DNA of 7,819 bases, taken from the NCBI GenBank assembly GCA_011375045.1, contig DRNB01000292.1, positions 1-7,819 of the forward strand. Reading direction: 5' to 3'. Of the stretch, positions 1 to 6,036 are shown piece by piece. The DNA is from Aquifex aeolicus. GTDB taxonomy: Bacteria > Aquificota > Aquificia > Aquificales > Aquificaceae. Below the pieces are notes generated by a model that was not told where the DNA came from, ran no database searches, and worked only from the letters and a program-made list of their open reading frames with translations. Both the position numbers and the translations under genes were made by a program. The first letter of the stretch is position 1. Each line of letters opens with the position of its first letter.

Positions 1-2468
1 ATCCGCAGGATCCCGGATCCTGGAGGGCGCACAGGCTTTCCGGAGAGGGCGTCAGACCCATCGGTGGTCTGGATGCGGGAGGAGATGTGGTTGCCTTCGC
101 AGGTATAGGTGAGAGAATTCACCTCGTTCCCCTGAACCAGCTCGAGGGGGGACAGGCGGAGCTCAGAGGGAGCTTCTCCTTCAGAGGGATGGGTGTGGGC
201 GATCTGAGATCCCTGAGGATCCTGCCGGAGGGTCTGATCCTCCTCGGAGGTTCGGAGGGAACCGTCCTCTGCACAGAGAAGGGGGAGGTCATCGGACGCT
301 TCGACTGGAAACCCGTTAAGCCTGTTCTGCTCGTGAAGGATAAACTGATCCTTGCGGATACAGGATCCAGTCGGGTGCTCCTCTACGACTACCGCAGGGA
401 AAACCTCGTAGCCGATCTGCCTCTGGAGCACGAACCCTCCTCTGCAGACGTGTCTCCGGACGGTAGCTACCTCTTCACCGCGGATTCCTCCACAAACCGC
501 CTCGGTGTTTACGATCTCAGAAAGGGGATCTTCCTGGGCTTCCTCGAGGGTTACGGCTACGGAGTCGTGAAGGTTTCAGCGGACGGCACCCTTTACACCA
601 CCAGAAGGGAGGAAACCGGGGAGGGAACCCTCTACATCCTCGAAAAGCTCGAAACGAACCTCCTGAACTTCCTCTTCCCGCCGGAAAGACAGCGGGAGAT
701 CCTCAGGAGTGCGGAGGGAACCTACAGAAGGCTCAGGAGCAGGGTAAGGTCAGCCCGGAGGGAGGAGGAGCTGGAGAGCGTGGAGGAGCTGGAACAGCTC
801 AGGAAGATAAGAGTTCCCCTGCGCGGTGTGAGGGAGCTGGTGAGGAAAGCGGAGGAGGAGATCAGGGAAAAGAGGTGGAAGATCCTCACAGAGGATCTGG
901 AGGAGAAACTCCGCTCCGGAACCCTGAAGGGAAGCGATTTAGAGGCTCTCGAGGAGAGGATCGAAAAGGCTGAGGAACCTTACAGGGAAGCCCTCGAGAA
1001 GCTGAAGGCAAAGGCTGAGGACCACCTGAGGGAGCGTCTGGGGAAGCTCTTGGAGGAAACCTCCTCCGTCCTGAAAAAGCTCGAGATCACCCACCTTCCG
1101 GAGACCGAATCCCTTCCGGAGGTGCGCAGGGTCAGGGACTTTATTTCCCTCCTGCCCCGGCGTATGCAGGAGGAAGCGAACCGCGAGCTTCAGAAAACCC
1201 TTCACAGACAGCTCCTCGAAGCCCGTACAAGGGTGTTTACCGTTTCCCTCTCCGACAGGGAGGTCCGCTTCGGAAGGGAGAGCTTCCCCCGCTTCAGATC
1301 CGGTCCCCGGAGGCTCAGATGGAGGTTCCGCATAGAGGGGGGAATCGTCGGACCGGAGGGTTCCCTCGGCAGGGTTATCTTCGAACGGGAGGACGGCCTT
1401 CTGTTAGAACCCAGGAGGTTCGGAAACCTTTTCCCTGAGGAGGAACTGCGTCGTCCTCCCCCCTGGGTCGGGAGGTATCTCCGGAAGCTGAACGCCCTCC
1501 TTTCGGAGGAACGCTCCCCCACACCCGAGCCCCTGATCTACGAACCGACTCCCTGGTTTGTGCAGAACCTCGAGAGGTTCACCGTCCTCGTCCGGGAGCA
1601 GCTGGAGTTCGGGGAGGGGATCCTCATCCTCGAAGGGGATACGGGGGTGGGCAAGAACTTCCTTGTGGAGGTGTTCGCAAGCCTCACGGGCAGACCGCTG
1701 TTCACCGTTGCCTGCAACTCCAGAATGGAGAAGGAGGACGTTACCTACCTTTACGAGTTCGACCCCAGAAGGGGCACGAGGAGGGTTTACTCCGATCTTG
1801 TAAGGGCTCTGAGGACGCCGGGGGCGATCGTGTACTTCGACGAGATAAACACCCTCCCACCCTCTCTGGTCAAGATGTTCAACCCGCTCTTCGATTACAG
1901 ACGCCGTCTGATCCTCCCTCAGGGTGAGGCGGTCAGAGCCCACCGGGAGGTTCTGCTGGTGGGGGGTATGAACCCCCAGAACTACTTAGGTGTGTCGGAG
2001 CTGCCTCAGGACATCAAGTCGCGGGCGGACGTTCTTTACATAGACTACCCTCCCTTTCAGGAGGGGGACCTGTTCTATCCGGACGAGGCTATGATCCTGA
2101 GAAACCACCTGCCCTCCCTCGCCCGGCTCGGGGCTGAGGACTTCCTCCTGCTGTGGAACACCCTCGTTAACGATCTGCCCACCGACCGGGGGGAACACCT
2201 CAGGACGCCGGAGAGGGAGGAAGAGGTCCGTCTGCTTTTCGAGCTCCTGAGGATAGCCAGCCGGATAAGAACCGCCTACAGACTCTATCAGACCCAGCAG
2301 TCGGAGGAACCTGTGGAGTTCGTCTTCTCCCTGAGGGACTCCGTCCGGTGCGCCCGGAGGCTCAGAAGATACCGCTCCGCAAAGCGGGCGGTCCTCGAGA
2401 CGGTTATACCTAAGATCAGCTCACCTCTGGAGAAGGAGATAGTGGCGGATATGATCGAGAGGGTGTGA
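1..2468 (+). CDS. Multidomain AAA+ ATPase (beta-propeller + coiled coil + dynein/MoxR-type AAA), 5' partial
   Basis: The gene enters from the left edge. The frame is open from the first full codon at base 3, and the residues before the GTG at 87 (ending GGLDAGGDVVAFAGIGERI) already look like a propeller strand, so that GTG is probably internal. Numbering from base 87: residues 1-190 hold propeller-like repeats (for example SADVSPDGSYLFTAD followed by NRLGVYDL); about 195-360 is a Glu/Arg/Lys-rich coiled coil; about 375-440 looks beta-rich and unassigned; about 490-793 is an AAA+ domain. ATPase motifs are Walker A GDTGVGKN (517-524), Walker B IVYFDEIN with DE at 585-586, a sensor-1-like GGMNPQN (Asn629), a candidate arginine finger in DIKSRAD (Arg646) and a sensor-2-like FSLRDSVR (Arg750). 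The motif order resembles AAA_5/dynein-related or MoxR ATPases, which remodel protein complexes. The P-loop ends in Asn instead of Thr/Ser. No signal peptide or membrane segment is visible in the part seen. The substrate is unknown. The stop overlaps the rlmB start by one base. Confidence 0.85.
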   Translation, partial: PQDPGSWRAHRLSGEGVRPIGGLDAGGDVVAFAGIGERIHLVPLNQLEGGQAELRGSFSFRGMGVGDLRSLRILPEGLILLGGSEGTVLCTEKGEVIGRFDWKPVKPVLLVKDKLILADTGSSRVLLYDYRRENLVADLPLEHEPSSADVSPDGSYLFTADSSTNRLGVYDLRKGIFLGFLEGYGYGVVKVSADGTLYTTRREETGEGTLYILEKLETNLLNFLFPPERQREILRSAEGTYRRLRSRVRSARREEELESVEELEQLRKIRVPLRGVRELVRKAEEEIREKRWKILTEDLEEKLRSGTLKGSDLEALEERIEKAEEPYREALEKLKAKAEDHLRERLGKLLEETSSVLKKLEITHLPETESLPEVRRVRDFISLLPRRMQEEANRELQKTLHRQLLEARTRVFTVSLSDREVRFGRESFPRFRSGPRRLRWRFRIEGGIVGPEGSLGRVIFEREDGLLLEPRRFGNLFPEEELRRPPPWVGRYLRKLNALLSEERSPTPEPLIYEPTPWFVQNLERFTVLVREQLEFGEGILILEGDTGVGKNFLVEVFASLTGRPLFTVACNSRMEKEDVTYLYEFDPRRGTRRVYSDLVRALRTPGAIVYFDEINTLPPSLVKMFNPLFDYRRRLILPQGEAVRAHREVLLVGGMNPQNYLGVSELPQDIKSRADVLYIDYPPFQEGDLFYPDEAMILRNHLPSLARLGAEDFLLLWNTLVNDLPTDRGEHLRTPEREEEVRLLFELLRIASRIRTAYRLYQTQQSEEPVEFVFSLRDSVRCARRLRRYRSAKRAVLETVIPKISSPLEKEIVADMIERV
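2457..2463 (+). promoter_or_regulatory. Ribosome binding site of rlmB
   Basis: GAGAGGG lies in the last codons of the ATPase gene, 4 nt before the ATG at 2468. It is only 1 nt before the alternative GTG at 2465. The spacing favours the ATG as start and supports translational coupling through the TGATG junction. Confidence 0.5.
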
Positions 2469-3190
2469 TGGAAGAACGCTTCGCTGTATGGGGCAGAAAC
2501 CCCGTGATAGAGGCTCTGCGGGCGGGAAGGGAGATAGAGAAGATCTACGTAGCCCACGATTCCCATCCTCCGGGGGAACTCCTCAGGCTCGCGAAGGAAA
2601 AGGGTGTGAAGATCCAGAGGGTTTCCAGAAAGAAGGTCGAGGAGCTTGCGGGAACCAAGAAAACCCAGGGTGTGGTTGCCCTCGTTTCTCCGGTCCCCTA
2701 CGTTGCGCCGGAGGAGCTTTTCTCCGAAACCCTGAGAAGATCCTCCTTCCTCATTGTTCTCGATCACCTGACCGATCCCCAGAACGTGGGCAACCTCCTC
2801 AGAAGCTGTGAGGTGCTGGGGGGTGTGGGTGCGCTCCTTCCTAAGGAGAGATCCTCCCCTGTGAACAGAACCGTTGTGAAGGCTTCCTCCGGAGCGGTTT
2901 TTCACCTGAAGCTTGCGAAGGTATCGAATCTTTACAGGACCCTGCGGGTGTTCAGGGACATGGGAGGCTGGATCTTCTCTGTGGAAAGGGGAGGAAGGGA
3001 CATAAGGGAGTGTGAGATCAACCTTCCCTGCGCTCTGATCTTCGGTTCCGAGGACAGGGGTGTTTCCCGGATGCTCCGGGAGCTTTCCGACGAGGTTCTG
3101 TCCATCCCCATGAGGGGAAAGGTCGGTTCCCTCAACGTGAGCTCAGCGGGAGCCATAGCCATGTGGGAGGCTGTCAGAAGGAGCATCTGA
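2468..3190 (+). CDS. rlmB: 23S rRNA 2'-O-ribose methyltransferase, RlmB-type (TrmH/SpoU family)
   Basis: This 240-residue enzyme should transfer a methyl group from S-adenosylmethionine to a ribose 2'-OH in 23S rRNA. In E. coli the RlmB target is Gm2251 in the peptidyltransferase P-loop. Residues 5-75 match the small substrate-binding domain of the family (FAVWGRNPVIEALRAG start). Residues about 94-240 form the SPOUT catalytic domain with all three signature motifs: DPQNVGNLLRS (103-113, with Asn, Gly and catalytic-type Arg), FGSEDRGVS (192-200) and IPMRGKVGSLNVSSA (213-227), which form the knot and cofactor pocket. The length is typical. The start overlaps the upstream stop as TGATG; a GTG one codon earlier (2465) is possible but sits too close to the ribosome site. 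Family assignment is very strong. The exact target could differ, since TrmH paralogues modify tRNA or other rRNA sites, but the N-terminal domain argues for RlmB. Confidence 0.9.
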   Translation: MEERFAVWGRNPVIEALRAGREIEKIYVAHDSHPPGELLRLAKEKGVKIQRVSRKKVEELAGTKKTQGVVALVSPVPYVAPEELFSETLRRSSFLIVLDHLTDPQNVGNLLRSCEVLGGVGALLPKERSSPVNRTVVKASSGAVFHLKLAKVSNLYRTLRVFRDMGGWIFSVERGGRDIRECEINLPCALIFGSEDRGVSRMLRELSDEVLSIPMRGKVGSLNVSSAGAIAMWEAVRRSI

Positions 3191-3201
3191 GATTATCATA
3201 T
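3191..3201 (+). promoter_or_regulatory. Putative -10 element/start-proximal motif GATTATCATAT (copy 1)
   Basis: This AT-rich 11-mer starts directly after the rlmB stop and ends 6 nt before the ATG at 3208. TATCAT (3195-3200) resembles a sigma-70 -10 box. A weak -35 candidate, CTGTCA (3171-3176, 4 of 6 matches to TTGACA), lies 18 nt upstream inside rlmB. A -10 box this close to the ATG would give a transcript with almost no leader. A perfect copy precedes pgpA at the same spacing. The promoter role is inference. Confidence 0.4.
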
Positions 3202-3207
3202 AACCCT

Positions 3208-3795
3208 ATGAGAGACGACCTTCTCGATGGTTCCTTTGTGGTTATAGACGTGGAGACAACCGGCTTCGATGTGAACCACGCGGAGATCATAGACGTGGGA
3301 GCAGTCAGGGTCGAGGGGGGTGTGCTGACCGAAACCTTCTCCACGCTGGTGGATCCGGGCTTCTTCATACCTGAGAGGGTAAAGAGGCTGACGGGGATAA
3401 CCAACGCCATGCTCGTGGGACGTCCCCGGATGGGCAGGGTTCTGCCCCAGCTCTTGGAGTTTATCGGAAACAGCATACTTGTGGGGCACAACATACTTCA
3501 GGACATAAAGTTCATAGACAAATACACCCGCCTTTACAGGAGGGAGAAGTTCAGGAGACCTTACATATGCACCCTCCAGCTCTCCAGAAAGCTGCTTCCC
3601 TCCCTCGGAAAGCACACGCTCAGGGACGTAGCGGATCACTTCGGCATACGCTACACCCGTCTTCACAGAGCCCTCGAGGACGCTAAGGTAACCGCTCAGG
3701 TCTTTCTGGCGCTCCTCGATCTGCTCTGGAGCAACTACGGCATAGGAGACTACTTTTCCATCAAGAAGCTTTCGGGAAACGGGAGGCTCCGGTGA
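3208..3795 (+). CDS. DnaQ-like DEDDh 3'-5' exonuclease
   Basis: A 195-residue, single-domain exonuclease of the RNase T/DnaQ fold, expected to remove nucleotides from 3' ends using two metal ions. The three Exo motifs are intact: Exo I DVETTG (Asp14, Glu16), Exo II LVGHNILQDIKFI (Asp99) and Exo III HRALEDAKVTAQ (His153, Asp158), which makes it the DEDDh subclass. It could be the proofreading epsilon subunit of DNA polymerase III in this organism or a stand-alone repair/RNA-trimming nuclease. It lacks a long C-terminal polymerase-binding tail, so the gene symbol is left open. The ATG at 3208 is chosen because the family core begins about ten residues later. A GTG at 3163 in the same frame would add 15 residues overlapping rlmB that look unlike the family. 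AAGGAG (3178-3183) is 24 nt upstream, too far for normal use. The gene ends in a 4-nt GTGA overlap with the next one. Confidence 0.85.
   Translation: MRDDLLDGSFVVIDVETTGFDVNHAEIIDVGAVRVEGGVLTETFSTLVDPGFFIPERVKRLTGITNAMLVGRPRMGRVLPQLLEFIGNSILVGHNILQDIKFIDKYTRLYRREKFRRPYICTLQLSRKLLPSLGKHTLRDVADHFGIRYTRLHRALEDAKVTAQVFLALLDLLWSNYGIGDYFSIKKLSGNGRLR
3781..3786 (+). promoter_or_regulatory. Ribosome binding site of the NDUFA9-like gene
   Basis: GGGAGG lies 5 nt before the GTG at 3792, inside the end of the exonuclease gene. It supports the GTG start and coupled translation across the GTGA overlap. Confidence 0.6.
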
Positions 3796-4730
3796 AGGTA
3801 ATCGTAACGGGAGGGACTGGCTTCGTGGGAAGATACGTGGTAAACCTCCTTCTGGAGAAAGGTTACGAAGTTCATCTGATTGTGCGAAACAGGGAGAAAG
3901 CCCTGTCGCTGTTCGGTGATAGAGCGGAGCTTCACGAAACGGACCTGGGGGACGCCGGAGCGATCAGAAAGCTCGTTGAGGGACTGCGTCCGGATGCGGT
4001 GATCCACCTTGTAGGGATACTCTTCGAGGAGAGAAGGAAGGGACTGACCTTCGAAAAGGTTCACTACCTCTACTCCGTAAACCTCTACAACGCCTCTAAG
4101 GAGGCTGGCGTGAGCAGGGTTGTTCACATGAGCGCCTTGGGAACCAACGACGCTGCCCCCTCGAGATACCACCAGACCAAGAGGTGGGCGGAGAAACATC
4201 TTGAGAAAACGGGGATACCCTGGACGGTGTTCAGACCGTCCCTTATACTCGGTCCCGAGCAGAGGCTCTTTGCGGACATGGACAGGATAACGAGGATTCT
4301 GCCGATCGTTGCCCTGCCGGGTGGGGGAAGCTACAGGTTCCAGCCTGTCGATGTGAGGGATGTGGCGGAGTGCTTCGTAACGGCTCTCGAAAAGAGGGAA
4401 GCGGAGGGAAGGATCTACGAGCTGTGCGGAACCGAAGCCGTTACCTTCAGAAAGCTTCTCTCGGACATCTTCTCCTTCTGGGGAAGGCGTGTCCTCATGC
4501 TTCCCCTGCCTCTCAAACTCATGTTTTATATGGGGTGGGTGGTCGAGCGCCTTCTGGAGCCGCCTCCCTTTTCCTCGGATCAGATTCTGATGATGTGGAG
4601 GGACAACGTCTGTGGGGAGATGGGGGACGCTGTGAGCGACGGGGTCAGAGATCTGCTGGGAAGGGACCCGATCCCTTACAGGGAATCCCTCAGCTGGTCT
4701 CTCAGAAACTACGGAAAAGCAGGGGGTTGA
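3792..4730 (+). CDS. NAD(P)-binding atypical short-chain dehydrogenase/epimerase, NDUFA9-like
   Basis: A 312-residue Rossmann-fold protein of the extended/atypical SDR group. The nucleotide-binding loop GGTGFVG is at residues 7-13. Other landmarks are AVIHLVGIL (69-77), SALG (114-117), a retained YxxxK pair (Tyr126, Lys130 in YHQTK), FRPSLILGP (147-155) and QPVDVRDVAECFVTAL (184-199). This arrangement is typical of bacterial proteins related to the complex I accessory subunit NDUFA9 and to sugar epimerases. The reaction is not known. The retained Tyr/Lys pair leaves catalysis possible, while relatives are thought to bind NAD(P)H structurally. A hydrophobic, Pro-bounded stretch at about 233-252 could touch the membrane. 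Translation starts at a GTG overlapping the exonuclease stop by 4 nt behind a good ribosome site. Nearby membrane-lipid and menaquinone genes make a redox or quinone-linked role plausible, but that is inference. Confidence 0.8.
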   Translation: MKVIVTGGTGFVGRYVVNLLLEKGYEVHLIVRNREKALSLFGDRAELHETDLGDAGAIRKLVEGLRPDAVIHLVGILFEERRKGLTFEKVHYLYSVNLYNASKEAGVSRVVHMSALGTNDAAPSRYHQTKRWAEKHLEKTGIPWTVFRPSLILGPEQRLFADMDRITRILPIVALPGGGSYRFQPVDVRDVAECFVTALEKREAEGRIYELCGTEAVTFRKLLSDIFSFWGRRVLMLPLPLKLMFYMGWVVERLLEPPPFSSDQILMMWRDNVCGEMGDAVSDGVRDLLGRDPIPYRESLSWSLRNYGKAGG

Positions 4731-4732
4731 TG

Positions 4733-4743
4733 GATTATCATAT
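4733..4743 (+). promoter_or_regulatory. Putative -10 element/start-proximal motif GATTATCATAT (copy 2)
   Basis: This is a perfect second copy of the 11-mer before the exonuclease gene, again ending 6 nt before the start codon (GTG at 4750). TATCAT spans 4737-4742. I see no convincing -35 box at 16-18 nt spacing. AGGGGG (4721-4726) is 23 nt from the GTG, too far for a normal ribosome site. The role as a promoter of a near-leaderless transcript is inference. Confidence 0.4.
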
Positions 4744-4746
4744 CCT

Positions 4747-4754
4747 GAGGTGAT
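4747..4754 (+). promoter_or_regulatory. Shine-Dalgarno-like GAGGTGAT overlapping the pgpA start codon
   Basis: The octamer is fully complementary to the usual 16S rRNA tail AUCACCUC, but it contains the GTG start itself. It cannot place the ribosome at that GTG in the usual way. It may be chance, may help ribosome capture on a leaderless mRNA, or may hint that initiation differs from the assigned codon. Confidence 0.3.
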
Positions 4755-5181
4755 TCACGAGTTCATCGCCACCGGCTTCTATATCGGAAAGCTCAGGCTG
4801 GCTCCGGGAACGCTCGGAACCCTTCTGGGGATACCCATCGTTTACCTCGCCTCCTTCAACAGATGGACCATCCTCTTAGCCCTCGGTGTAGTTTTCCTCA
4901 TCGGACTGATAACCTCGCAGGAGGTGATAGCCGCCTCAGGGGAGGAGGATCCCGAGGAGGTGGTTATAGATGAGGTTGCCGGTTACATAGCCTGCTTCCT
5001 GTTCATCGAGCCCACCCTCAAGTCCTACCTCCTCGCTCTGGGGCTGTTCAGGGTGATAGACATCTTTAAACCCTTTCCGGTTAACCTGTTGGAGCGTCTG
5101 CCCGGCGCCTACGGCGTTATGCTGGACGATGTGGCGGCTGGAGTGATGACGTCCCTCCTGCTCTTTCTCCTGCTAAAATAA
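4750..5181 (+). CDS. pgpA: Phosphatidylglycerophosphatase A
   Basis: A 143-residue integral membrane enzyme that should dephosphorylate phosphatidylglycerol phosphate to phosphatidylglycerol, the last step before the main anionic phospholipid. Family motifs in order: IATGFYIGKLRLAPGTLGT (6-24), the acidic DPEEVVIDE (67-75), RVIDIFKPFP (101-110) and GVMLDDVAAG (122-131). The conserved Asp/Glu residues are expected to hold the catalytic metal. Hydrophobic segments at about 25-35, 40-55, 76-87, 92-100 and 129-142 fit the compact PgpA membrane fold. The length is close to other PgpA proteins. The start is a GTG, and no other start codon fits between it and the upstream stop. GAGGTGAT, a perfect anti-Shine-Dalgarno complement, overlaps this start instead of preceding it. 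The stop lies 4 nt before mqnD. Confidence 0.93.
   Translation: MIHEFIATGFYIGKLRLAPGTLGTLLGIPIVYLASFNRWTILLALGVVFLIGLITSQEVIAASGEEDPEEVVIDEVAGYIACFLFIEPTLKSYLLALGLFRVIDIFKPFPVNLLERLPGAYGVMLDDVAAGVMTSLLLFLLLK
5174..5179 (+). promoter_or_regulatory. Possible -10 hexamer TAAAAT before mqnD
   Basis: TAAAAT ends 6 nt before the ATG at 5186, matching the placement of the two TATCAT boxes to within one base. It consists of the last Lys codon and stop of pgpA, so it may be coincidence. No -35 box was identified. Confidence 0.2.
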
Positions 5182-5185
5182 GGGG

Positions 5186-6031
5186 ATGAGGATAAGGATC
5201 GCCCACAGCCCCGATTCCGACGACGCCTTCATGTTCTTCCCTCTGGTGAAGGGACTTGTGGACACGGGGGATCTCCAGATAGAACACATCCTTGCGGATA
5301 TAGAAACCCTGAACAGGGAAGCCCTGAGGGGAACCTACGAGGTCTCCGCCGTTTCCTTTCACGCTTACCCCTACATAGCGGACAGCTACCTCGTCCTCTC
5401 CAGCGGAGGCAGCGTGGGCGAGGGCTACGGTCCCGTGGTGGTAGCCCGGCGAGAGCTCGAAACCCTGAAGGGAAAGAGGATAGCGATCCCGGGCAGACTG
5501 ACGACAGCCTTCCTGACGCTGAAGCTCTACGAGCCGGAGTTCGAACCTGTCGAGGTTCCCTTCGACCGCATACTGACGGAGGTCCTCAGGGGATCCGTCG
5601 ACGGGGGTCTGGTTATCCACGAGGGTCAGCTCACCTACGGGGATCTTGGTCTCCTCAAGGTGGTGGATCTCGGTGAGTGGTGGCTGAAGGAGACGGGCCT
5701 TCCCCTCCCCTTAGGGTGCAACGTGATCAGGAAGGATCTGGGGCGCGAGATCATCCGGAGGTTCGAGGAGCTGATGAGGAGGAGTGTGGAGGTGGCTCTG
5801 AGGGAGAGGGAAAGAGCCCTCTCCTACGCCATAAACTACGCCCGGGATCTGAAAAACGATCCCCACAGAACCCGGAGGTTTGTTTCCATGTACGTTAACG
5901 ACAGAACGCTGGATTACGGAAGGGAGGGAAGGGAGGCGGTAAGGCTTCTGCTCAGGATGGCTGAGGAGAGGGGTATCCTGAAAACGAAGGTTCCGGAGAC
6001 CATCTTCACGGACGAGTGGCACGCCGGCTGA
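5186..6031 (+). CDS. mqnD: 1,4-dihydroxy-6-naphthoate synthase (menaquinone, futalosine pathway)
   Basis: A 281-residue protein of the MqnA/MqnD family (periplasmic-binding-protein-like fold with no export signal, so cytosolic). MqnD converts cyclic dehypoxanthinyl futalosine to 1,4-dihydroxy-6-naphthoate, the naphthalene core of menaquinone. Family landmarks: IAHSPDSDDAFMFFPL (5-20), NREALRGTYEVSAVSFHAY (43-61), a Gly-rich SSGGSVGEGYGPVVV (72-86), IPGRLTTAFL (101-110), the signature GGLVIHEGQLTYGDLGL (140-156) with the family's invariant, probably catalytic His at 145, DLGEWWLKETGLPLPLG (161-177), and SMYVNDRTLDYGREG (234-248). The IHE and GEWW motifs favour MqnD over MqnA. The start ATG has AAGGGG directly abutting it (zero spacing); no other start codon lies between the pgpA stop and the conserved N-terminus. 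The gene ends 5 nt from the convergent mrdA gene. Confidence 0.88.
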   Translation: MRIRIAHSPDSDDAFMFFPLVKGLVDTGDLQIEHILADIETLNREALRGTYEVSAVSFHAYPYIADSYLVLSSGGSVGEGYGPVVVARRELETLKGKRIAIPGRLTTAFLTLKLYEPEFEPVEVPFDRILTEVLRGSVDGGLVIHEGQLTYGDLGLLKVVDLGEWWLKETGLPLPLGCNVIRKDLGREIIRRFEELMRRSVEVALRERERALSYAINYARDLKNDPHRTRRFVSMYVNDRTLDYGREGREAVRLLLRMAEERGILKTKVPETIFTDEWHAG

Positions 6032-6036
6032 GGCAT

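Noticed and set aside
2371..2387. Inverted repeat CCGCT...AGCGG near the end of the AAA+ gene
   Set aside because: A 5-bp stem inside conserved coding sequence with no following T-run; not a terminator.
2450..2455. TATGAT, a -10-like hexamer before rlmB
   Set aside because: It is 12 nt before the ATG, inside coding sequence, with a good ribosome site between, so coupled translation explains this start without a new promoter.
1404..2905. Several minus-strand open frames of 70-205 codons opposite the AAA+ gene and rlmB
   Set aside because: All are antisense to conserved motifs of real genes and mirror their codon bias; none has family features.
3163..3207. Upstream GTG start for the exonuclease
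   Set aside because: The added 15 residues overlap rlmB, are not family-like, and lack a ribosome site; the ATG at 3208 fits the conserved core better.
4370..4753. Plus-strand open frame of 127 codons overlapping the NDUFA9-like gene
   Set aside because: It overlaps the conserved C-terminal half of that gene in another frame and ends at the pgpA start; its composition is unlike a real protein.
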